Assembly (NCBI GenBank): GCA_022560025.1 | Contig: JAFISE010000051.1 | Coordinates: 124,001 to 188,000, forward strand | Length of the DNA stretch: 64,000 bases | From: Stagonosporopsis chrysanthemi | Taxonomy: Eukaryota > Ascomycota > Dothideomycetes > Pleosporales > Didymellaceae | Direction of reading: 5' to 3' | Part shown: positions 43,804-55,182 of the stretch, piece by piece | How positions within the stretch are numbered: the stretch's first letter is position 1 | Layout: every line of letters starts with the position of its first letter | Position numbers and translations under genes: made by a program | Notes under the pieces: model-generated | The model's input: the letters and a program-made list of their open reading frames with translations, nothing else | Database searches by the model: none | What the model was told of the DNA's origin: nothing

Positions 43804-45356
43804 GACGTGCGGCTAACCTTGAAGAGCCAACAATCAGGAGCGGAGTAGTGGGTGCAACAATCTGCTCGGCGCTACTGCAAGTGCAGTATTGAGAGTTGGG
43901 AAGCAACTATATCGTGATTCTGGTCTTATATCGTAAACACCCCCCTACGGTGCTTCTGATCGTGACTGCATTGCTCCATTTCAATTCCTCGCTTAATTGA
44001 GAATGCCAAATCGCCGGAATTTGGGAGTTGATCAATCATCGATCGATTGTAAACTTACTTACGGATTCTAGTGCATGAAGAGTGCCCAATAGGAGCCTTC
44101 GGTAGCTTCGTTCCTTGCAGTTACATGAGATTGTGCTCCCCTCGTTTGATGCATACCTACTGTGTGCCCGCTTGACTTCACTGCATAGAGAGCTATGCAT
44201 ACTGCTCTGTTTAAAGCTCCGGGTTGGTTGTCGTTGCTTGCCTTCTGGGCACACCACAAGAATGGGCACGTGTGCTTCAAGATCTGGCGGAAAGGAGTAG
44301 CTATCCCCATCGCTGCGGGAGGCTTGGGGCAGCATGCTTGTAACTCAACGTTGCAGAGAACACTACCTTGCCCATCGATAGAGCACACATTACCGAGTCG
44401 TTTAAGGTGCAAAGATTTTGAAGAGGCTTGCACGACTTCATCGGCTGCTGTCGCGAAAGGCTCGGTGACGTGCGGAACTGGTGAAAGTAATGTAGCGGTG
44501 GGGGAAAGAAGCTACTCGAGTTAGAAATGCGGCAGATCCTACTGTGCTCTAATTGAAACGAGGGGTATACAAAAGTACGTGAAATACAGGCCATTACTTA
44601 CATGGGACAAACAAGAAGGACAGTCATGTCTACCAGCAAGTGTGGCGTTCTTTAACCCTAGCGCGACGTGTAAGATGTCGTGAGCCACTCTTAAATCTTC
44701 TGCATGTGTTCAATTATCCGTCCCTCAATGCGCTTGAAGCTGTTTATGTTAGTGATCGTCATGTTCTATGTCGCTTTTGTGCGATACTAAGCTGACGTGC
44801 TTCAGAAAGGGTGGGTCGTCCAAATGGATATGGATTGACGGTGCAGCTACAGCGCACAGTAGACAAGTCTGTTGGGGCTGGCGCTTGGAGGAGAACACAT
44901 GAGTCGGCTCCGTTGCGCCGCGATGCTGAAGTGAGCAGCACGCGTGGCTGGGCAATCATGCGGCGAGAACCTCATTTGAACTGCCTAGCACTGACCATGC
45001 TTCAACCTGGTGGTCGTTCAGGCTTGGCCAACGGCTTGTAAATTAATGTTCGTCCAAGGTGGATTGACTACTGTTTTGTCGCAAACCGGATTGCAAAGAA
45101 CAGCTGATCCCAAGAGATCTTGTCCATTCCAGAAAGGAGATGTTCTCTGGTCGATCGTTGCATCCCCACGTGCAACAACCCTGAAGGACTCCACCATCAG
45201 AGAGGGGTTGGTTTTGGACGTTGCAGCCGAAACTTTACTCCGCGCTAGAGCCCCACTCCACGCTCTCGGCAAAAGATCCCTGCCCGAAAATTGAAGTTTC
45301 GCAGAGCAGCACTCACATGCCGCAATCACAGCTACATCCTCACACACAACGCAACC
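43804..45356. other. Gene-free interval before RRP8 (1.55 kb)
   Basis: Small frames only. The right 60 bp (CACATCCTCACACACAAC-type) are the RRP8 leader. No repeat or RNA gene is recognised. Confidence 0.5.
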
Positions 45357-47111
45357 ATGTTCAGCGTACCCGGCTGGAAAGTGTCCGCACCAATTGCTGC
45401 GCAAGTCGAGCAGCCGAAAGCCCAGGATCCCAACAAGCTCGGCAAGAAGGCGCAGAAGCGAAAGAGAGTGCAGGAAGAGCAGCAGGTCAACACCGAGGAT
45501 CTGGGGAAGCTATGGGAGAAGACGGAGGTACAAAAGGCTGAGGCACAGAAGGCTGAGGCACAGAAGGTCGAGCAGCCAAAAGACTCGGGCTTGCCGGCAC
45601 GTGCGCTTGAGCGCGCAGCGGAGGACGACGCGGAGGCTGCTGCGGAGGGTGAGAAGAAGAGCAAGAAGAGAAAGCGCGGGCCTAGGAAGAGTGCAGCGAC
45701 GGCTGCTGCAAAGGCGGCCGAAGCTGGCGCTGATGCTGTAACCACGCCAGCAGGGCCCAAGGTCGCGGACCCGGAGTCCAAGCGCTCGAAGAAGAAGCAG
45801 AAGAAGGAGCAAAAAGCGCAGAAGGCAGAGACGGCAGAGAATGCAGAGCAATCCGACGCTGCTGCTACCAATGCTGTCCAAGTGCCTGCTCTCATGGACC
45901 CCGTCGCCCTCATCCCTGAGCCTGCGGGGCTCACCCCCCTCCAGAAGTCGATGCGCAGCAAGCTTGCCAGCGCACGCTTCCGCCACCTGAACGAATCGCT
46001 CTACACCAAGCCCTCCGCCGACTCGCTCTCACTGTTCCGCGAAGATCCCTCTATGTTCGAGGACTACCACCGTGGCTTCGCGCAGCAGGTTGAAGTCTGG
46101 CCGCAGAATCCCGTTGACGACTATGTAGCGAGCATTCTCGCCCGTGGCAGCATAAAGATTGCAAAGGATCCTTGGAGGGCGCAAATGCGCGAGAAGAAGA
46201 AGAAGGGCCCGGCCGCCGCCGCCGCCGAAACGCAAGACGAAGAAGCTGACCGTCCTGTCATCCCACGAGGGAACAACAAACCCCTCCCGCGCACGCACGG
46301 CTCGAAGTGTCTCATTGCCGACCTAGGCTGTGGCGTCGCCTCGCTCTCGTACCGCCTACAACCACATCTCCAGTCGCTGAACGTCGACATCAAATCTTTC
46401 GACTTGTCGCAACCGTCCGGTCCGTCAAAGAACCTCGTCACAGTGGCCGACATATCCTCGCTGCCGCTGAAAGACAACAGCACCGACGTTGCCGTCTTCT
46501 GCCTTGCGCTAATGGGCACGAATTGGCTGGACTTCATCGACGAAGCGTACCGAGTCCTGCGCTGGAAAGGCGAGCTGTGGGTCGCAGAGATCAAGTCGCG
46601 GTTCGGCCGCGTCGAGAAGAAGAAGGCTGTGCCGATCAACTCCATCGGGTCGCTCAACAAAGGTGCCAAGCCGCCGAAGAAGAAAGGACCTAAGGAGAAG
46701 AAGAAGGACGACGCCGAGGGGATAGAGGATAGTGCCGACGAGGCTGAGCTTGCGCAGGCAGTGGATGGCGCATCAGGCCCCGAAGGCACAGATGTGTCGG
46801 CTTTTGTCGATGTCTTGCGCACGCGCGGATTTGTGCTAGACGCGCTACCAGAAAGACCCGGTGATGCGATAGATCTGAGTAACAAGATGTTCGTCAAGTT
46901 GCAGTTTGTCAAGGGTGCGCAGCCGACCAAGGGCAAAAACGCCGGAACCGAGGGTACGAGTGCAGGCGCACAGGGCAGCTTCAAGACAAGCAATGCCATC
47001 AAGATGGGGATGAAGGGCAAGAAGTTCAATGCAGTCAAGGAAGAGGACGTTGAGGAGAGTGCGAAGAAGGATGCGGCTACCTTGAAGCCTTGTCTGTACA
47101 AAATCAGGTAG
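45357..47111 (+). CDS. RRP8: 25S rRNA adenine-N1 methyltransferase Rrp8
   Basis: Single exon, 584 aa, starting MFSVPGWKVSAP; the in-frame Met 22 codons upstream precedes leader-like sequence. The N-terminal 190 residues are Lys/Glu/Ala-rich with nuclear and nucleolar signals (KKSKKRKRGPRKS, RSKKKQKKEQKAQK). The catalytic domain begins at SKLASARFRHLNESLYT. The SAM motif IADLGCGVASLSYRL is near 318, then FDLSQ, VADISSLPLKDNSTDVAVFCLALMGTNW and FIDEAYRVLRWKGELWVAEI, all typical of Rrp8. A Lys-rich insertion (GAKPPKKKGPKEKKK) splits the last strands. Family knowledge: it makes m1A in helix 25.1 of 25S rRNA and aids pre-rRNA A2 processing in the nucleolus. The insertion and long basic N-terminus are larger than in yeast. 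Confidence 0.93.
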   Translation: MFSVPGWKVSAPIAAQVEQPKAQDPNKLGKKAQKRKRVQEEQQVNTEDLGKLWEKTEVQKAEAQKAEAQKVEQPKDSGLPARALERAAEDDAEAAAEGEKKSKKRKRGPRKSAATAAAKAAEAGADAVTTPAGPKVADPESKRSKKKQKKEQKAQKAETAENAEQSDAAATNAVQVPALMDPVALIPEPAGLTPLQKSMRSKLASARFRHLNESLYTKPSADSLSLFREDPSMFEDYHRGFAQQVEVWPQNPVDDYVASILARGSIKIAKDPWRAQMREKKKKGPAAAAAETQDEEADRPVIPRGNNKPLPRTHGSKCLIADLGCGVASLSYRLQPHLQSLNVDIKSFDLSQPSGPSKNLVTVADISSLPLKDNSTDVAVFCLALMGTNWLDFIDEAYRVLRWKGELWVAEIKSRFGRVEKKKAVPINSIGSLNKGAKPPKKKGPKEKKKDDAEGIEDSADEAELAQAVDGASGPEGTDVSAFVDVLRTRGFVLDALPERPGDAIDLSNKMFVKLQFVKGAQPTKGKNAGTEGTSAGAQGSFKTSNAIKMGMKGKKFNAVKEEDVEESAKKDAATLKPCLYKIR

Positions 47112-47371
47112 ACCAAGGGCGCAGTCACGCCGGATGCATGAATGTTGGATCACGCCTCTTCTTATGATCAAAATTCTTCTGTCTGTTTTTTCTACTTAGT
47201 GTAGAGCCAATAGATGCTCGATCCGAGCATACCATTTGTATGTGGGCGTGTCGTCTCAATAATACAGGGCAAGGCTGATGCCTTGAGCGCTCAGCTCGAC
47301 ATCTGGCAAGGTGAAATGAAAGGGTATCTTGGTAGCGTCAGGTGTCGTTGTACGTTGCGCAGCCGTGCGAC

Positions 47372-48826
47372 TCAATTGAAACCAAGGAGGATACTAGCAG
47401 CCATGTCAAGGTTACCTCCAGCAGCTTCCAAAGCCCCAATGACCTGTGCCCGCGAGGATCCCGTGCTACCGATGAGAGCCTCTATGTCTGCTTCTGAAAA
47501 ACTGCTACTAGACGATGAAGACGCTGCAGGTGCCTTGCCAGATGCAGCATTAGGCGTTGGCTGCGGCTGTGTTTGCGGTGTTGAAGGCCCTGCTGCGATT
47601 GAATGATCGGCAGACGCTGTGGCACCCGCAGGTCGTACAGCGCCCGTCTTCGCGCCAATCTCGGTTCCGTTAGGTCCAGCGACTGTAGGTTCGTTCATCT
47701 CTGCCTCCTCGAACGATTTCGGAATCTCTGACTCGTGCAGGAACGGTACTTCAAGGCCCTCGAAACAGAGCGCGTTCTTCTCGAGATCGATCTTTGCTTT
47801 GTAGCGCTTCAGCATGTCTAGACCGAACAGCAGATCAACATCCTTGCCCTCCATGACTGTAAATGCGCAAGGCATTTCAGCACCGCCGATTTTGATGATG
47901 GCATGGTGAACACGCCCTAAGATCCGCGCTGTGCCAACACCGCGAGCGACACCGGCATAACGAGTGTCCATGAGTCGCATGATGCCACATCTTTCGGCGC
48001 ATGCTGGTGACATGATGGTAGCTTGAGCGCCGGAATCGACAAACGCTTTGACAGGCACGTTGTTGACCTCGGTGTTAACGTAGAGCATGTGCACGCGCAC
48101 AAAGACTGGGACTTGTCAGCATGAGGCGAGCAGCGCAAGTTGGTCGAGACGCACCCTCTGGATTCTCGTTATATGCCTTCTCCAGGTTCTCTACAACGCG
48201 ATCTTGACGAATAAGCTCCTCAATCTTCCTCTGGGCATCGACGTTGAACGGGTCGTCGTTGAGCAGGGCGATTTGGTTGCGACGCTCACGCTCGGCTTCT
48301 TGCTGCTGGCGCTGCCTGTTGGTGAAGACGTCTCTCCAAGAGTTGGGGTCCATGACTGCAGCGGCGAGCTCTGGGTCTTCAGCACGCAGGCCAGCTACTT
48401 GGCGAGGGTCACTGAGAAGCTGCTGGCGCAGAGCCTCCGGATCTGGTCCCCCGGCTGGCCTGCCTGTGTTCCTGCTCCGGTTTGCCTGTTGGGAGTTGGC
48501 AGGACGGGCTTGGCGAATTACGACTGCAAGCATCTCGCCGTCTTTTATACCAGCCTCTTCCAGTGTTTGTGTCTCACTCGCCACCGGCTGGCCGTTCAGG
48601 TAGATGCCTTGTGACGCGGCTGGTTGGCTCGTTTCGGCCTCGATGAAACCTTTCAGGTCTTTGATGGTCAGACCCGGCGGCAAGTCCAGGGTCAGCAGGT
48701 CGTTGTCGAGCTGCGACCCAGAGGCGGTGATGGATATGGTGACGCGTGGCCTGTAGGAGTAACAAACAACGGTTAGCAGTCCGCTTGCGAAGGTCGCACA
48801 GAAGCGGTTCGGGCGAGCACTCACAT
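47372..48826 (-). CDS. DDI1: Ubiquitin shuttle/retropepsin-like protease Ddi1
   Basis: Three exons on the minus strand: 48826-48825, 48750-48155 and 48105-47372, total 443 aa. The first exon contributes only AT of the start codon; the G comes from exon 2, giving MPRVTISITAS. Residues 1-75 are a ubiquitin-like domain. The helical domain around 120-195 is Gln/Arg-rich (DPNSWRDVFTNRQRQQ). The retropepsin domain begins near 200 with active site FVDSGAQATIMSP, and contains GLDMLKRYKAKIDL. After a Ser-rich linker, a UBA domain closes the protein (SEADIEALIGSTGSSRAQVI to LLGFN). Family knowledge: Ddi1 cleaves long ubiquitylated chains and shuttles clients to the proteasome. A second in-frame acceptor 6 nt upstream of exon 3 is possible. 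Confidence 0.92.
48751..48824 (-). other. DDI1: DDI1 intron splitting the start codon
   Basis: 74-bp intron with donor GTGAGT directly after AT and acceptor TCCTACAG directly before G. It explains why no ATG precedes the conserved RVTISI in the genomic frame. Confidence 0.8.
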
Positions 48827-50098
48827 GATGGGCAGGAACGGGTGGCGGGTTCCCCTGCGTCTATGCAGGTGTTTCTGAAAGGAGGCAAGAGGGTGTGGTA
48901 CTGTGTGCAGAGCGCTGGTGGAGGCGGCGCGCTGGGTGGACGATGGTGGATGGCGGGGTGGTGTCGGCGAGTATGTCTGACGCAGGTGGTTCCGGCAGGG
49001 TGTGCGTACGTCCGGTGAAAAGCTTATAAGGGTGCACGCCGCGCTGGCTAGCACTGCGAGAGACAGTGAAGGCTCAACGGCTGTCGCCTGTGCTTGCTGG
49101 AAGGCGGTGGAAGGCGGTGGGCCCCGCGTTCGAGCTCCGGCGGAAAGTTAATAATCAGCGATCGACTGGAGCGAGCTGCTGGGACATGGACAGGGACATG
49201 GACATGCTGTCTGGATGCGCGCAGAGGCGGCGAAGCGGTCGGTGCGAGTAATATAGCAGAACGACCCTGCGGCGAGGTTGGGCAGTATCGTAGGCAGCTG
49301 GCAGCACACGGAAGCGTCTTGCCTGGACCATGAAACGACTGTCCTGCACGGTTGGCGCTGTATCCTGGTCATGGCGGGGCAACAGCCTCATCCCACCGAG
49401 CGTCACTATGTATGAGCTGGGAGCTCGATGACCAGTTCTCCCCAAATTTGGTCCTTGCAAGAGCAGCACACACCCTTGCTGTGATCAGATCTCCGTGGTG
49501 ACATCATCGTGGCCGGCCGTGCCTGCCTGCTCAGCGTCTGAAGACCTCCGCGGAAGATGCCTTCTTGCCTCGAGCACAGCTCCAAGGACCGGGTTAGCGT
49601 GCCGTCTCGACAGGGCCGATCGGGAGCACAGCAGAAGGACGCAGCACGCAAGACGGCCTTGCCCGTCATACACTGTACGGCGTGGTTAGAAGCCGAGCTG
49701 CAGAGAGCAGGCCACCGAGCTTCCTTGCTGAGCCAAGGACACGAGCTAGACGCCGTGTCGATGCCAGCTGGCCCGCGGACGAATTGCTTCTCGCAGAACA
49801 ATAGACATATCAACGAGACATGACCAACAGCAATCCCCAGTCCACAGACCCTGTTGTCATGCCTGAACAACGTTGCTCTTGGGGTTATGTTTGCTCAGTC
49901 AGACACCTCGCCCTAGCGTCCTGCAACCGGCGTGTGGATCAACGGCAAAGGCTGAAGCCATGCGGCGCGGGGCAAGGGTCTAAACAACACCTAGGCACGG
50001 CCGCCAACAACACCACAGCTTCCTTCAGCACCACTCCGCGGCATCCGTGCCCTTCCATCACTCTCGAGGCCTGCACGAACCCCTGACCATCACTCAAT
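48827..50098. other. Intergenic, DDI1 and GNAT promoters
   Basis: No supported gene. Short direct repeats are present: GGACATGGACA-type around 49185-49208 and GGAAGGCGGTGG-type around 49098-49121. Confidence 0.5.
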
Positions 50099-51302
50099 AT
50101 GCCACGCGATTTTCTAGCCGACAAAACCTTGGAGTCGATGCCCCAACTGTCAAGAGAGCCTGCGGCTGCGACCTCCCCGCCCGAGCAGCGTAAGGCGAAT
50201 CCCTATGGGACCTCTCTTGTTCGCGTGGAGGACCCATTCAAGAAGATTACCAACAGCAAGATCCACCCTTTCTCCTCATTGCTGAGCGTCGATGATCTCG
50301 ACGACTGCGACTGGCTTGAACATGCTGCTTTCGACGCAGTTGAGGCAGCCTCACGAGAGAAGGTCAGTGAATTTTACCAAGTCCTCCTTACAAAATCCCA
50401 GACGCCTTGCAGATTGCTGGCTCTTCGTTTGTGTATCGATTTTGAGCGTTTCAGCCATCTGCGCTCATTTCCATGTGTGGTGTTACATCATACAAACAAC
50501 ATCGCTTATGCGCGTCAGAGCCCTTGCCTATCCAAGTCACCCCATCTTTGCATAAAATCATCGACATCAAGATCACCTGCTCTTACATTGTATGATATCC
50601 TCTGCTGATATCCTGATGTTACGCAGCATGAAAATGAGCCCGCGTACTGATATTTCTGTTCATGGTTTTGCGTTGAAACGATCATTACTCGTTTTTACAT
50701 CAACCGTCACACCGCACTAGACCGTCAATTACGCGCGAAGATACTGACCTCTGCAGATTGAGTACCGACTACGATTGTGTGGCGAACTTTGCACAGGTCT
50801 CTTCTCATCAGCCTACCCTACTTCCCCAGGGCCTCTAGGCCAGATACAGAAGACACGCGTATTCCCTTCTGTGGATTCTCGCGACTCAGATCGAAAACGT
50901 ATTCTACTAGGCCACATCATCAGTACCAAGTCATCATCCAACCTAGTTACCGATGATTCGATGGACTATCCGAAAGATTTTCGTACCAATTACCAACTGA
51001 CACCCAGCGTCGGGCACAACGAGGATGGAGAGACTGTGTGCCTCCATTCATTGTGCATTCATCCGGACTTCGCAAGCCAGGGCCTTGGGCAGATCCTGCT
51101 CAAGAGCTATGTACAGAGGATAAAGGACTCGGGAGTGGCAAGACGCATCGCTCTCATTTGCAGAGAGCGTCTGATTGGCTTTTACGAGCAGGCTGGCTTC
51201 AAGAAGGTCGGGCCAAGCAAGTGCCAATATGGCGGTGGTAACTGGTTCGACATGGTTATCGAGTTTGACAATGGAGTTGGATACGACGATCACGACTTCT
51301 AA
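50099..51302 (+). CDS. GNAT N-acetyltransferase (arylalkylamine/polyamine type)
   Basis: Two exons, 50099-50362 and 50757-51302, separated by a 394-bp intron (GTCAGT...CTGCAG), total 269 aa. The pattern IHPFSSLLSVDDLDDCDWLEHAAF and SREKIEYRLRLCGELCTGLF fits the fungal AANAT-like N-acetyltransferases. Acetyl-CoA loop QGLGQILLKSYVQR, beta-4 LHSLCIHPDFAS, and RERLIGFYEQAGFKKVGPSKC complete the GNAT fold. Family knowledge: yeast Paa1 is the model and acetylates aryl- and polyamines. There is a 25-residue insertion between beta strands (PKDFRTNYQLTPSVGHNEDG). Substrate not determined. The intron is by far the longest in this window. Confidence 0.85.
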
Positions 51303-53456
51303 GCGATGATTATTTTAAATCAAAAGGGTAATACGTAGGCCAGCGACCGACGTGCACATCTCCTCCAAGTTTGCTTGAATCGTTTTGTTATTGACTGCAC
51401 CCATGTATACGAACTTCGCGGGAGTTTTAAATGCAAGTGCGACATGACTTGATCATCGTACCGACCTTGGACAAAATCATCAAGCAAGTTCATTTCAGCT
51501 AGGCGGCATCCGTGTTCGAACATCGAACCAGGGTGCACGCTAACACTCATATGATTGTCCATGGTAACGATACTGCGTGCTATGAGCAATATCGATATTT
51601 TGCATCAACACCTTACAGATTATGCACTTATCCTGCAGAGCATGTTGCCCTTGTACGCGTCAATATGCTGACCCGGCAAAGAATGATGATTTGGGTTTGA
51701 GGACTTGATGGAGTCCTTTGAACACCAAAGCAGCTCTCCGTATTATGCGCGTGGCTGTGTCTTGACATCCTGTTCCACTGTGCTCTGAAGCTTGGATTCT
51801 GCGGCTACTAGCCTTTGACGGAAATGGAAACTCAAGGCTGTGATCTTGAAAGCGCCGCGACATGTTCTTACTGTTACGCTGCTAGACTGTTCTTCTTGGG
51901 CCTGGGTACTGATTGGACACGACGGTCATCAATTCACCGAGACCAAAGATATCCACTGAATCTTCTCTTGCTAAGATTACATGCTTCGTATACGAGATCA
52001 AAAACGGAGTCGCGCACGGCACATGTGAAAGAAAAGGTTGTGAAAGGCGACAAGGGTGGCTATGCTCTTGTGAGCCCCACACACGTCAAAGAGACGGCTG
52101 TAGATAAGCCAAACTGATCGTTGTGCTCTTAGATGTAGTCCCTTATTTGAAGGGATGAAGCAAACCCTGAAAGACGGAGGCCTCCAAGATGTGGGGAATG
52201 CAAGGCGTCCAGCTGATCATAGACATATCAGCCTTTCCAGCAATTTGGAGCCGTATAAGAACACGCTGATGGTATCCAATCGCTACGTAGGAACGGTGTT
52301 GGCTTGAGTGAAGGAGTGCAGAACGGCCGCCCACAAGAGATTTAGGATCGTTGGGCGGCTAGGCTGCAGGCTTACGTCTCTTGTGATTGGCTGTCGGGTG
52401 GGCGCAGCATAGCACATCACAATCCTTGATACCTAACAATATCTAGCGCTCAGCCTGCTTCATTCATGCGGAAAGACTTGCGACGTTAATCTGCGACTGG
52501 CGCGGCTGAGTGGGTTGCCTACGGATGACGGTGAGTCGTGTATGTTGAGGCACGGAGGAGCAGGCTGGGAAAGGAGCAGTGTATATCAAAGCGCGTCGTC
52601 CCCGATTGCGTCGTGAAGAGAGCCGCGTCAGGCATGCTCGACAACAGCACTCTTTCTGCTTTTTATGTCTCCCTTTTCAAACCCTGATGTTCTGGCGTGC
52701 TTGCGCGATTCCTCCAACGTTAGCAATTTCTAACTCACAAGGTTGAAGGAAGACGTCTTGCTCAATCTGGCAGACGAGCATAACAACCACGGTAAACCCA
52801 AAACAGACTGGTCAAGTCGATATGACTGGTGGTGGTGAGTGTAAAAGGATCGGAGGAAAGAGCCCAGGCGCTGCATCACGTGCTACACCGTGATGGCCCA
52901 AATGTGCAGTCTTTGGAGCGAAAACGGCGATCGACTCGCCAGCAAGACGGCATTTTGACGAGAACCTCACAACCGAAAGCTCAACACATACAGCTTTCCA
53001 ATCATCTGCGGCTGTCACGTGGCAGCAGAGCCGCGTTGAACCCTGGGTCAGGACGATCTTCCCCGCCAACAACAAAGGGACCGAACAACTGCTACGCATG
53101 GACTTCGAGCTTGTACACTAATTCAAGTCCACCTTTGAGCCACGCAATCGCATTTGTGCAAATACTTACATGCAAGAACTGACGATTTTGTAGATGCAGA
53201 GATGGAGGACTTGATGAGATCAGTCGGTGGCTTAGCCGTGAGCGAGCGGCCTCTCCCCAGGCACCCAACCCACCTTGCACCTCTGCACTTCTGCACTTTC
53301 CCACACTCTCAACCAAATCTTCCCTCCCGCTGTCATTGTCACAACTTGAATTGAAATTTATTGTATGCGCATAGCTACCTCATTGCGTAGTGTCTACGAA
53401 TCACCCTCACCCTCGTTATCACACGTACTTAGGCACCGGCCTCCTTCCCCCATAGC
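51303..53456. other. Gene-free interval (2.15 kb)
   Basis: No frame has domain features. The left part includes the GNAT 3' flank; the 200 bp before 53457 are C/T-rich, typical of a leader for the C2H2 gene. Confidence 0.5.
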
Positions 53457-54344
53457 ATGGACAAGCGCTTGGTCATCGTGGTGCTATTCACCATTTACCT
53501 ACAGCCAGTAGCAGCCGTAGACCCAGCTATGGACGTCTCTTTCTCCTTGACTCCTATGGAGCAATTCTATACAGAGCTAGACGGGACTTTGCGCTGCCTT
53601 GAATGTGCCCTCTCATATTGGGAATGCATGTGTGCTTTGGTGTGTTTGGAGACTTTCTGAAACCAGAGCAAACGACTGACTACCTCACAGTCCCAATCGT
53701 CTTCGTCGTCCTCGTACATTCCAGCATTTTCAAATAAGTCCTCGTTCTACAATTCTTCTGCTCATGCCGACGATGCTGCCACCACAGACCTTAGCGGGGT
53801 GCTAGAGTATGTCAATGGCTTCAGTCAGCCTCTGATGGGCGGTGCAGTCCAGAGCATCAACACAAATGCGACAACGGTGCGCCCAAACACTGTGGGGGCT
53901 CACGTCGATGATACATACGTGCCTGGCTTTCGGCTGGCAACATCGCCGATATCATCGCCTTGCTCAAGGCGACACGCACCTCGCAAGGATGGTTTCGCCT
54001 GTACGGTAGATGGTTGCAACAAGACATTTGACCGTAATTGTGAGCTGAAGTGAGTCTACCTGCGAGCAATGGTCAAACTCGTATTAATTGGGTCCAGTCG
54101 TCATGTTAAGATTCATCTTAGCCGTAATGAGCGGCCTCACAAATGCTTGGCGTGTGGCGAGGGTTTCCTCTATCCCAAAGACCTTGCTCGCCACCAACGG
54201 AAGCACGTGAAGCAAGCTTCGGCTAAGATCACCTACTTTTGTTACGTAGAAGGGTGCCCCAACACCGAAGGGTTCTCTCGTCGCGACAACCTCCTTCGTC
54301 ACCAACGTCGTCAGCACGAAGGAATTGCCTCACCACCTGCGTAA
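53457..54344 (+). CDS. C2H2 zinc-finger protein with three fingers
   Basis: Three exons, 53457-53639, 53691-54049 and 54098-54344, total 262 aa. Fingers near the C-terminus: FACTVDGC...RHVKIH (C-x4-C-x12-H-x3-H, formed by splicing), HKCLACGEGF...RHQRKH (C-x2-C-x12-H-x3-H), and YFCYVEGC...RHQRRQH with a longer finger loop. Upstream are Ser-rich and Asp/Thr-rich segments. A probable nuclear DNA-binding protein. The first 24 residues (MDKRLVIVVLFTIYLQPVAAV) look hydrophobic like a signal peptide, which is unexpected; a start at 53529 (MDVSFSLTPMEQ) is a good alternative. A Cys cluster CLECALSYWECMCAL precedes the first splice. No named orthologue recognised. Confidence 0.7.
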
Positions 54345-55182
54345 CATCGTCGCACGTATATCGCGGGTAGTGCTTCACCATGATGACCACTTCCTATATC
54401 GCGCTCTACATGAGCACGTATCTATGGTTCATTGCATCTCTACCGTTGTCTCTTGTTTTCCAGCCCGCCTCTACTCCTGGGTTCACAGATGACATCGACT
54501 GTGGCTGACTACGTATTTTGCTGTTTCCTATTTACGTTCTAAGCCGTCTATATACCCCTGCTGCCAGCGCCTCACGATCACGCTGCTGGTAGCTATGTTT
54601 CTCTGATAAGTCGAACTGTCCTATTCCTATCCTGTTGAGTTGCATTGCAGCAGTCTTACCTCTGTTTCGTACAATTGCTTTTGCACAATGTTGCTGCTCA
54701 AAAATTCTTATCACATGGCATCTTACTCCAAACTTGATATAGCTACGGCATGCTGGTCAGCATAGCTTTGAAAAATAGACACGTTATTCATTGCTATGTC
54801 CCGAGGTCATCGCTGACTGAGCGTGGCTAACATTCGACTGCTTTGCTTTGATAAGTCACAGCTGATTATCGACGCCTGGTCGTCTAGTCAGAGCCTACGG
54901 TACTAATGGATGGAGCGGTTTTTTAGGCTCAGATTCTTGCCGAAACACTGCCCACAAAATTTCATGATGTTATAGCAATGATGCTCACTTTGCCACGTGA
55001 CTTCGCGTAAGCGTGATGCGCGTCTTAGTGCGATCCGGGATCAGATCGATCCACAAGGCTGGCGTCGACAGGGACCGTTGCGTCATCACTTCCAGCCATC
55101 GCTGCTCCGGCCAAAACTTTTGGGCTGCAACAAATTCGGTCTTTAACACTGCATATAAAGCACATAGTGTAAATCTGGCGTT
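54345..55182. other. Intergenic before RAD4
   Basis: 838 bp with no supported gene. TATAAAG lies at 55154-55160, only 23 bp before the RAD4 ATG, so either the leader is very short or this is not the working TATA. Confidence 0.5.
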
